Source: Candidatus Omnitrophota bacterium
GTDB taxonomy: Bacteria; Omnitrophota; Gorgyraeia; Zapsychrales; Zapsychraceae
NCBI GenBank assembly: GCA_030634235.1
Contig: DAOWBD010000048.1
Location: 1-7,420 of the forward strand
Length of the DNA stretch: 7,420 nt
Reading direction: 5' to 3'
How positions within the stretch are numbered: the stretch's first letter is position 1; each line of letters begins with the position of its first letter. A program made the translations under genes and the position numbers. Positions 1-5,268 of the stretch are shown piece by piece. The notes under the pieces were generated by a model. That model saw only the letters and a program-made list of their open reading frames with translations, ran no database searches and was not told the DNA's origin.

Positions 1-405
1 ACAATCCTTCGGCATGAAGGTGTCGATCGTGTATCCCTGTCCATTGTTTTTGTTTCCCGTCAAAGGATCAAGGCTTTAAATAAGAAATTCTTAGGCCGTG
101 ATTACACCACGGATGTGCTCGCTTTTGATTTTACGGAAGGTAGAGGCACGGCGCGCCGTGCCCCTATAGGTCGGGCGATCAAACAAATCACAGGCGACAT
201 TATCATTTCAACCGACGCGGCTCTGAAGAACGCCCGTGTTTTTGGCACGGGGCTCTCCGAGGAACTTGCCCTTTATGTGATCCACGGGATCCTTCACTTG
301 TTGGGGTTTGATGACCATAAGAAACCGGATGTCGAAAAGATGCGCAGGAAAGAACAGCAGCTTTTAGCGCATCTTGGAACGGAAATTAAAAGCATTGTAA
401 AATAA
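1..405 (+). CDS. ybeY: Endoribonuclease YbeY, 5'-truncated by window edge
   Basis: YbeY is a zinc-dependent single-strand endoribonuclease of the cytoplasm that acts in 16S rRNA 3'-end maturation and ribosome quality control. The frame is open from base 1 (Thr-Ile-Leu-Arg...) to a TAA at 403-405. The GTG at base 115 lies inside the conserved TDVLAF segment and is not the start, so roughly 25-30 N-terminal residues lie outside the window. Family landmarks in order are SLSIVFVS, LNKKFLGRDYTTDVLAFDF, GDIIIS and the metal signature HGILHLLGFDDH near the C-terminus. The usual signature spaces the histidines H-x3-H-x5-H; here an extra Asp makes it H-x3-H-x6-H. The C-terminal helix (KMRRKEQQLLAHLG) is typical. 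The next gene, recO, follows after 91 bases of repeat-rich DNA. Identification is firm; the shifted third histidine is the only oddity. Confidence 0.94.
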   Translation, partial: TILRHEGVDRVSLSIVFVSRQRIKALNKKFLGRDYTTDVLAFDFTEGRGTARRAPIGRAIKQITGDIIISTDAALKNARVFGTGLSEELALYVIHGILHLLGFDDHKKPDVEKMRRKEQQLLAHLGTEIKSIVK

Positions 406-410
406 AGTCG

Positions 411-489
411 CGTACATCGTATTTCGTATATTGTACTTCGTGTGACAAGTTTTGATATGCGATATACGAAGTACGACATACGAAGTACG
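411..489. repeat. Heptad-periodic inverted repeat between ybeY and recO
   Basis: The left arm (411-445) reads as successive 7-base units of the form CGTAnnT: CGTACAT, CGTATTT, CGTATAT, TGTACTT. The right arm (465-492) is the reverse-complement type: TACGAAG, TACGACA, TACGAAG, TACGGAA. TACGAAGTACG occurs twice on the right (465-475 and 479-489), giving a 14-base period. Bases 411-428 pair with 472-489 at 16 of 18 positions; in an alternative register GTACTTCGT (433-441) pairs perfectly with 466-474. The intervening loop (about 442-464) is AT-rich. It could be a hairpin-forming intergenic element of the short palindromic repeat (REP/MITE-like) kind. No coding potential or U-tract is seen, so it is not a standard terminator. 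Confidence 0.75.
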
Positions 490-496
490 GAAAAAT

Positions 497-1231
497 ATGA
501 TCCAATCGACGGAAGGTATTGTCTTAAAAACGTTTGATTTGAGGGAAACGAGCCGCATCGCGGTTTTTTATACAAAAGACCGCGGCAAGGTGAAAGGCGT
601 TCTTAAAGGGATACGTGCGGACTCCAGAAAATTCGGCAGCAGCATCGATAAGTTCTCGGTTAACGGCCTGGTGTATTACGAATACAGCCGCTCAGACCTT
701 CATTTGATCAGCCAATGCGACCTCAAGCAGTTTTATTTCATGATCCGTCAGGATTATAAGCGCAATGTTGCCGCGAATTACATGCTTGAGCTTGTCGATA
801 CGGTCATGCCGCCAGAGCATCCCAACAAAAGGGTCTACTGTTTGATGCTCGACTATCTGGCGAGTTTAGAGACGGTTGAGGATATCGACAAGCTTGTCCA
901 TATTTTTCAGATCAAGATCCTTTTATTGTCCGGTTTTCGTCCTCATATTGATGCCTGCGTGAAGTGCCGCAAAAAGGTCGATGGGAAGGTCAGGTTCAGC
1001 CTGAGGGCGGGCGGGCTCATTTGCGCACAGTGCCCTACAACCGAAACGAATTTCTCCATGATCTCTCGGGGAACGATTGCTTCAATGTTGCACATTGAGC
1101 AGAGTGATTGGTCGAAAAGCTTGCGGTTAGGGTTGACCAATACGGCCAGAAAAGAGCTGAAATATATACTGAACAACTTTTTGATCTATCATTTAGGCAA
1201 AAAGATTCGGTCGGCGCGGTATCTATTTTAA
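497..1231 (+). CDS. recO: DNA repair protein RecO
   Basis: RecO is the recombination mediator that works with RecR (and RecF) to load RecA onto SSB-coated single-stranded DNA in gap repair. The 244-residue product is of normal length. It opens with the family hallmark MIQSTEGIVLKT, the start of the N-terminal OB fold, followed by a helical domain. A treble-clef-type zinc finger has Cys154, Cys157, Cys176 and Cys179 (CVKC and CAQC). The ATG at 497 was chosen because it gives the canonical N-terminus. The in-frame ATG at 452 would add 15 residues encoded by the inverted repeat and is unlikely. No good Shine-Dalgarno is seen; the bases before the ATG are only ACGGAAAAAT, right after the repeat arm, so translation may be weak or structure-sensitive. 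No independent promoter is convincing, so it may be read through from ybeY. Confidence 0.95.
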   Translation: MIQSTEGIVLKTFDLRETSRIAVFYTKDRGKVKGVLKGIRADSRKFGSSIDKFSVNGLVYYEYSRSDLHLISQCDLKQFYFMIRQDYKRNVAANYMLELVDTVMPPEHPNKRVYCLMLDYLASLETVEDIDKLVHIFQIKILLLSGFRPHIDACVKCRKKVDGKVRFSLRAGGLICAQCPTTETNFSMISRGTIASMLHIEQSDWSKSLRLGLTNTARKELKYILNNFLIYHLGKKIRSARYLF

Positions 1232-1245
1232 TATTAATATTAAAA
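1226..1245. repeat. 20-bp perfect AT palindrome at the recO stop codon
   Basis: TTTTAATATT is followed directly by its own reverse complement AATATTAAAA, with no loop, and the recO TAA (1229-1231) lies inside it. It is entirely A/T. As an RNA hairpin it would be weak. There is no GC stem and the T-rich tract comes about 20 bases later (1263-1278), so it does not look like a classic intrinsic terminator. Chance in AT-rich intergenic DNA is possible. Confidence 0.5.
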
Positions 1246-1286
1246 GATTATTGGCTATTGCGGTTTTTGTTTCTTTTCGATGTCTA

Positions 1287-1314
1287 TTGACTTAAGGGCA
1301 TGAGCAATTATAAT
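1287..1314 (+). promoter_or_regulatory. Sigma-70-type promoter for dtd-tatD
   Basis: The -35 box TTGACT (1287-1292, five of six consensus bases) is separated by 16 bases from a perfect -10 box TATAAT (1309-1314). Transcription would begin near 1321, leaving a leader of roughly 38 bases before the dtd ATG, with GAGGT as Shine-Dalgarno. It lies in the 127-base gap after recO, so dtd and tatD probably form their own unit. The promoter is inferred from sequence alone. Confidence 0.65.
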
Positions 1315-1358
1315 GAAGAAAATATTCTTTTAGCCGTAAATTCTCTTGAGGTATTTGT

Positions 1359-1805
1359 ATGAAGGTTGTTGTCCAAAGGGTCAGTGAAGCGCAAGTATCT
1401 GTCAATGACGAGACCGTCGGCCGGATCGGCATGGGCCTGTTGATTTTTGTCGGGATCGCCCAGGCGGATACGGAAGAAGACGCGGATTATTTGACCCAAA
1501 AGGTGACTCAGATGAGGATATTTGAAGATAAAGACGGCAAGATGAATCTTTCCTCTTTTGACGTGCAAGCCGAGATCCTTGTTGTTTCTCAATTCACGCT
1601 TTACGGCGATTTCCGCAAGGGCCGTCGCCCTTCATTTGACAAAGCCGCCGACCCTCAAAAAGGGGAGGATCTTTATAATTATTTTGTTTCCGGCTTGCGT
1701 GGGCAGAATATTAAGGTCGAGACGGGAACGTTCCGCGCGATGATGGATGTGAGTCTTGTCAACGCCGGGCCGGTAACGCTTATCCTGGAAAGCCTTGAAA
1801 AATAG
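1359..1805 (+). CDS. dtd: D-aminoacyl-tRNA deacylase
   Basis: DTD hydrolyses D-amino acids (and mischarged glycine) from tRNA, a chirality proofreading step that protects translation; it is a cytoplasmic homodimer. The 148-residue product matches the family length and starts with the typical MKVVVQRVSEAQVSV. The catalytic-loop motif SQFTL is at residues 77-81, with Thr80 at the active site, and RPSF is at 90-93. The cross-subunit NAGPVT motif (135-140) supplies the Gly-Pro pair that in the family excludes L-amino acids. A GAGGT Shine-Dalgarno at 1348-1352 sits six bases before the ATG. The gene is led by the promoter at 1287-1314 and is followed after one base by tatD. No deviation from the family is seen. 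Confidence 0.97.
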   Translation: MKVVVQRVSEAQVSVNDETVGRIGMGLLIFVGIAQADTEEDADYLTQKVTQMRIFEDKDGKMNLSSFDVQAEILVVSQFTLYGDFRKGRRPSFDKAADPQKGEDLYNYFVSGLRGQNIKVETGTFRAMMDVSLVNAGPVTLILESLEK

Positions 1806-1806
1806 C

Positions 1807-2586
1807 ATGAATATTATCGATACCCATGCGCATTTAGATCATATTGAGAATTTGAATCAGGCTTTAAAGAACGCGGATCAAGAGGGCGTCGAGAGTATTA
1901 TCACGGTCAGTACGGATGTTGCCTCATGCCGCAAAAATCTGGATATTAAAAGAGGCGCAAAAAAGCCGAACATTTACCTGGCCATGGGCATGCATCCTTC
2001 CGACGCGGATCTTGATGATCTGGACGCCTGCGTCGAGTTGATCCGAAACGAGAGAAGCGAATTGACCGCGATTGGCGAGATCGGCCTTGATTTCTGGTAC
2101 AAATGGGTCCGCAAGGATCAGGAAAAGAAAAACGCGCAGCGTAAAGTGTTTCGCGCGCTTCTGGAGCTGGCCCAAGAACTGGACTTGCCGCCGGTCATTC
2201 ATACCCGCGGGACGTGGCGTGAATGTTTTGAGACGGTCAAGGAAATGGGCATTAAACAGGCCGAGTTCCATTGGTACAGCGGGCCGCTTGATGTCTTAAA
2301 AAACATATTAGACGCCGGCCATTATATTTCGGCCTCGCCGAGCATAGCGTACAGTCCAGAGTCCCGCGAGGCGGTCGGTTATGCCCCGATCGATCGTGTC
2401 ATGATCGAAACGGACAGCCCCGTTTTTTACCGGATGGGGGGCCAAGAGGACGGCGAAGGTTTTCTCGCCGAGCCAAAAGATATCTTCAGGACGTTAAGGG
2501 CCTATTGCGCGTTAAAGGATGTTCAAGAGGCGCAGGCTCTTGAGGTGTTCAACCGGAATGCCAGGGAATTTTTTCATCTGGACTGA
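1807..2586 (+). CDS. TatD-family metal-dependent hydrolase
   Basis: The protein is an amidohydrolase-fold TIM barrel of the TatD family, whose characterised members are cytoplasmic metal-dependent DNases or phosphoesterases. Metal and catalytic ligands are visible in order: His7 and His9 in DTHAHLD, Glu91 in AIGEIGLDF, His132 in VIHTRG, His155 in FHWYSGP and Asp203 in IETDSP. The 259 residues are a usual length. The ATG at 1807 gives the canonical MNIIDTHAH start; an in-frame TTG at 1795 lies inside dtd and is less likely. One base separates it from the dtd stop, so it is probably translationally coupled, with only a poor Shine-Dalgarno. The HWYSG motif and the segment after ETDSP (MGGQEDGEGFLAEPKDI) resemble archaeal-type TatD proteins more than E. 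coli TatD/YcfH, so the substrate is uncertain and no gene symbol is given. Confidence 0.93.
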   Translation: MNIIDTHAHLDHIENLNQALKNADQEGVESIITVSTDVASCRKNLDIKRGAKKPNIYLAMGMHPSDADLDDLDACVELIRNERSELTAIGEIGLDFWYKWVRKDQEKKNAQRKVFRALLELAQELDLPPVIHTRGTWRECFETVKEMGIKQAEFHWYSGPLDVLKNILDAGHYISASPSIAYSPESREAVGYAPIDRVMIETDSPVFYRMGGQEDGEGFLAEPKDIFRTLRAYCALKDVQEAQALEVFNRNAREFFHLD

Positions 2587-2660
2587 TTATACTCTATTAG
2601 GTCACAAAGTAAGACTTTCCGAACCTAATAATGCCCAATTTATGCCCTAATAGAGTATAA
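2587..2660. repeat. 15-bp perfect inverted repeat with alternative inner pairing
   Basis: TTATACTCTATTAGG (2587-2601) directly follows the tatD stop codon and is exactly reverse-complemented at 2646-2660, leaving a 44-base interior. Within it, TATTAGGT (2595-2602) can instead pair with ACCTAATA (2623-2630), enclosing a small AAAGT-AAG-ACTTT hairpin (2606-2618). CCTAATA is therefore present twice (2624-2630 and 2646-2652), competing for the same left arm. No run of T follows, so it is not a canonical intrinsic terminator, although a processing or termination role at the end of the dtd-tatD transcript is possible. A small palindromic mobile repeat is the other option. Confidence 0.75.
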
Positions 2661-2701
2661 CGATATAAAATAAACGACTAATCTTAAAGATTGGGGGAAC
2701 C

Positions 2702-4765
2702 GTGAAAAAACTGATCATTATTGTATTATGCGTCGCCATTGCTGCTGTTGGGGCTTTCGTATTTTTGAAACAGCAGGAGAGAGGTTCTGCTATAGAGAAC
2801 ATTCTTCCTAAAGGCCCTCTGGCTTATGTGCAATTGAACGATGTTGAAAAGAATCTGAGGAAAATGTCGTCGATACCGTTTTGGAAAACTATTGGCAGCA
2901 TTAACTACGATGTTCTGATACAGAAAAATGTTATCGGCCCGCAGCACAAGATGTTGCTCGATCTTATTAGAACTCAATTTTCACAGGTGTTGAGCCATCC
3001 GATGACCAAAAAGCTCTTTGGCCAGCAAGTGGCTTTGGCGATCTATCCTTTAGACAAGGACGTGGACGCGCTTGTTAAGGACATGAAAACGTTCGACCCC
3101 ATGATCATTGAAGAACTGTTGTCCGGGCTTTTTCTCGTGACACGCGTCGACCCGGACGTGCAGCTCGCCGAATTTCTTTCAAGGGCGTTCAGCAAGTATG
3201 GTGATAACGTTTCTCAAGGGCAGGTTGAGTATAAGGGAGAGACGATTCGCACGATCACCATAGCGAATGTCGGCGTGAAATTCTCTTTTGTCCGTCTTAA
3301 GGATGTTCTTGTATTCGGAATAGGGGAAAAAGCGACGCGCATGAGCATCGATGCCTACAAGGGAAGCAAGCCGTCCTTAGCGGAGGATCCGCAACTTGCC
3401 GAAGCCCTCTTAACGGCTCGGGATCCGTCGAGCATGGTGGGATTCTTCGATTTCGCAGTATTATTAAAAACGCTTAGGGATCAGTCGGAAAATCTGTCCG
3501 GCCTTGCCGGGGAAGGGTCTGAATCTGACAAGGTGCAAGAACGATGGAATGACGTTTTATCCAAAATGTCGGGCCTCAAGACATTCGCTTTTTCTTCCGG
3601 GTTAGAGCCGATCATGAGGTTCAATGCCCGTTTTTTGACGGAACCCGCGAAATTGGACCCTGAATATGCTTCTCTTTATACTTGTCCGTCTCAGACTAAC
3701 AAGACGATAAAATTTGTTCCCGAAGCTGTTTTAGGTTATCAGTGGAGCAATTGTTTCGATCTGAATTATTACTGGAAAGAATTAAAGAAAGAAATGGAAC
3801 AGACTGACGAGGCGCAAGCCAGGGTCAATGATCTGCAAGCGAAGATAGGCCTGAGTATCGAGGATGATATTCTGCCTGTGTTCGGGGATGAGATCGGAGG
3901 ATATCTTTCTGACATACAGGTCGGAGGGTTTTTCCCGATTCCTAAGTTCGTATTCTTTATAGAGATAAAGAACAAAGGCAAGGCCGAACAGTTGCTCTCG
4001 AAATTAAAGGACCAGCCGATGGCCATGCTTCAACAGGAAGATTATAACGGTGTTGAGATGAAATATCTTGCGTTACCTTTCGGAGAAGATATTCAGCCGG
4101 GATACTGTTTCTTGGGCGATTATTTGATGATCTCGTCAAGCCGTCAGCTTCTTAAGAGTTCTGTCGACGCGTCAGGAAATGCCGCCAAGTCGCTATTAGC
4201 CAGCCCGGCCTTCAAGAAGGTCAATTATGGATTAACGGACAAGAGCCGGAGCGTTCAATTTGTTAGGGTCGGAGCGATCGTCGAGAAGATCAAGGGGGTT
4301 GTCGGATGGACCAGCGATTGGGTTAGCGCCCAGGAACGCAAGGCGCAGGCTTTTCAGGTGGGAAGCACAATGCCCTTGGAAGAGGTTAAGAACAATATTA
4401 TTGTAAGGTCAAAAGAGTTAGAGGAAATGAGCGATAGGATTATTGTCCTTGAAGATGAGGTCTGGAATTTGGAGACCAAAGGAGAGGACTTCGTCGGCGT
4501 GCAAACGCAGATCAATGACCTGAAGGGTCAGATCAGGTCCAAAGAACTGGAGCTTTCCGGCGAATACGAACGTCAGCAGGAGCTGGAAAATATTCTCCAA
4601 AAGGGTGATCAGAATACCCCTGACCTGGCCTTGCGTCAATTATATCTGGATGAAGCGATCTATCCGATCCTGGATAGTTTAAGGTCGATCAAATCGTACG
4701 GAATGCGCGTGACATTTGAAAAGAATGCCCTTGAAGCATCGGCATTTTTTGACGTTTCGTATTGA
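2702..4765 (+). CDS. DUF3352-like membrane-anchored protein, duplicated, with coiled coil
   Basis: Function unknown. The 687-residue product starts at GTG 2702, five bases after the purine-rich GGGGGAA (2693-2699). Residues 1-3 (MKK) and a hydrophobic stretch at about 4-22 form an uncleaved signal anchor or signal peptide, with no lipobox cysteine, so the rest should lie outside the cytoplasmic membrane. The opening of the exported part, ILPKGPLAYVQLNDVEKNL (34-52), looks like the start of DUF3352 proteins. The protein seems to contain two copies of one module: about 33-256 and 338-528. Matching landmarks are LPKGPLAYV with VPEAVLGYQ, KKLFGQQVALAIY with LPVFGDEIGGYLS, and LAEFLSRAF...KDVLVFGI with AEQLLSKLK...GDYLMISS. 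A charged heptad-like coiled coil occupies about 559-632, followed by a short closing strand segment (665-687). Family assignment is by eye and of moderate certainty. Confidence 0.8.
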   Translation: MKKLIIIVLCVAIAAVGAFVFLKQQERGSAIENILPKGPLAYVQLNDVEKNLRKMSSIPFWKTIGSINYDVLIQKNVIGPQHKMLLDLIRTQFSQVLSHPMTKKLFGQQVALAIYPLDKDVDALVKDMKTFDPMIIEELLSGLFLVTRVDPDVQLAEFLSRAFSKYGDNVSQGQVEYKGETIRTITIANVGVKFSFVRLKDVLVFGIGEKATRMSIDAYKGSKPSLAEDPQLAEALLTARDPSSMVGFFDFAVLLKTLRDQSENLSGLAGEGSESDKVQERWNDVLSKMSGLKTFAFSSGLEPIMRFNARFLTEPAKLDPEYASLYTCPSQTNKTIKFVPEAVLGYQWSNCFDLNYYWKELKKEMEQTDEAQARVNDLQAKIGLSIEDDILPVFGDEIGGYLSDIQVGGFFPIPKFVFFIEIKNKGKAEQLLSKLKDQPMAMLQQEDYNGVEMKYLALPFGEDIQPGYCFLGDYLMISSSRQLLKSSVDASGNAAKSLLASPAFKKVNYGLTDKSRSVQFVRVGAIVEKIKGVVGWTSDWVSAQERKAQAFQVGSTMPLEEVKNNIIVRSKELEEMSDRIIVLEDEVWNLETKGEDFVGVQTQINDLKGQIRSKELELSGEYERQQELENILQKGDQNTPDLALRQLYLDEAIYPILDSLRSIKSYGMRVTFEKNALEASAFFDVSY

Positions 4766-4789
4766 TCGAACTGGCGCGCTTGCGTCCAT

Positions 4790-4794
4790 AAGGA
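4790..4794 (+). promoter_or_regulatory. Shine-Dalgarno of the CMD-family gene
   Basis: AAGGA ends six bases before the ATG at 4801 and fixes that start. The 35-base gap after the DUF3352-like gene has no obvious promoter or terminator, so the CMD-family gene may be co-transcribed with the gene upstream. Confidence 0.65.
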
Positions 4795-4800
4795 AAAGAC

Positions 4801-5187
4801 ATGACCGATAGCCGGTATGAAAAAGGTTTAGAGACATTAAAAGGGATCAGCAGCGACACTGCCGAAAGGATCAACGGCCTGCTTAAAGATATTTGTCCTG
4901 ACATGGCCCGCTTGGTGGTGGAATTTCCCTATGGGGATATTTATTCCCGGCCCGGGCTCGATATCAAAACGCGCGAATTGATCACGATCGCTTCTTTAAC
5001 GACTTTGGGATATGCCAAGGACCAACTCAAGGCGCATGTGCATAATGCGTTTAATGTTGGGTGCACGAAAGAGGAGATTGTCGAGGCGATCATGCAGATG
5101 GCCATTTATGCCGGGTTTCCGGCCGCTTTGAATGCCCTGTTTGCCGCAAAGGAAGTTTTGCAGGAGAAAGGGCTGATCGGCGCTTAG
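4801..5187 (+). CDS. Carboxymuconolactone decarboxylase-like (CMD/AhpD superfamily) protein
   Basis: The 128-residue, all-helical protein has the length and layout of gamma-carboxymuconolactone decarboxylase (PcaC-like), a small oligomeric cytoplasmic protein. Signature segments are YGDIYSRPGLDIKTRELITIASL (residues 44-66), LKAHVHNAFNVGCTKEEIVEAI (77-98) and MAIYAGFPAALNAL (100-113). His79 in the KAHVHNA segment corresponds to the conserved family histidine. Cys88 is a lone cysteine, and the CxxC of peroxidase-type AhpD proteins is absent, which argues against alkylhydroperoxidase activity of that type. No other protocatechuate or aromatic-ring degradation gene is in the window; the neighbour downstream is a redox flavoenzyme. 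The specific substrate is therefore unknown and a symbol such as pcaC is not warranted. The fold assignment is solid. Confidence 0.9.
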   Translation: MTDSRYEKGLETLKGISSDTAERINGLLKDICPDMARLVVEFPYGDIYSRPGLDIKTRELITIASLTTLGYAKDQLKAHVHNAFNVGCTKEEIVEAIMQMAIYAGFPAALNALFAAKEVLQEKGLIGA

Positions 5188-5204
5188 CGGGGCGGAAGTT
5201 AGAA

Positions 5205-5233
5205 TAGACACGAGCAGCAATTTCGATTACAAT
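5205..5233 (+). promoter_or_regulatory. Sigma-70-type promoter for the Nfn-like operon
   Basis: TAGACA (5205-5210, five of six bases of the -35 consensus) and TACAAT (5228-5233, five of six of the -10 consensus) are separated by the ideal 17 bases. The start of transcription would be near 5240, about 30 bases before the small-subunit ATG. It lies in the 81-base gap between the CMD-family gene and the flavoenzyme genes, so the latter can be expressed independently. No operator-like dyad was seen around it. Confidence 0.6.
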
Positions 5234-5268
5234 ATGACTTCAAGCTTAAAAACAATTCATAAATAAAC

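Noticed and set aside
411..489. CRISPR array
   Set aside because: The units are 7 and 14 bases long with no unique spacers, the layout is inverted, and no cas gene is present.
452..496. An earlier ATG for recO at 452
   Set aside because: It would add 15 residues read from the repeat; the family N-terminus MIQSTEGIVLKT begins exactly at 497.
294..575. Minus-strand open frames over the ybeY end and the intergenic repeat
   Set aside because: Antisense shadows of ybeY and the inverted repeat; low-complexity Tyr/Arg/Ser content and no family resemblance.
1263..1278. T-rich tract after recO as an intrinsic terminator
   Set aside because: No GC-rich stem directly precedes it; only the weak all-AT palindrome lies upstream at a distance.
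1108..1290. 60-residue plus-strand frame over the end of recO
   Set aside because: Out-of-frame shadow of recO that runs into the promoter region, with no Shine-Dalgarno or recognisable sequence.
1795..1806. TTG at 1795 as the tatD start
   Set aside because: It lies inside dtd and adds four residues before the canonical MNIIDTHAH; ATG 1807 fits better.
2640..2669. A promoter (TTATGC, 18-base gap, TATAAA) before the DUF3352-like gene
   Set aside because: The -35 element matches poorly and overlaps the inverted-repeat arm; AT-rich sequence gives such matches by chance.
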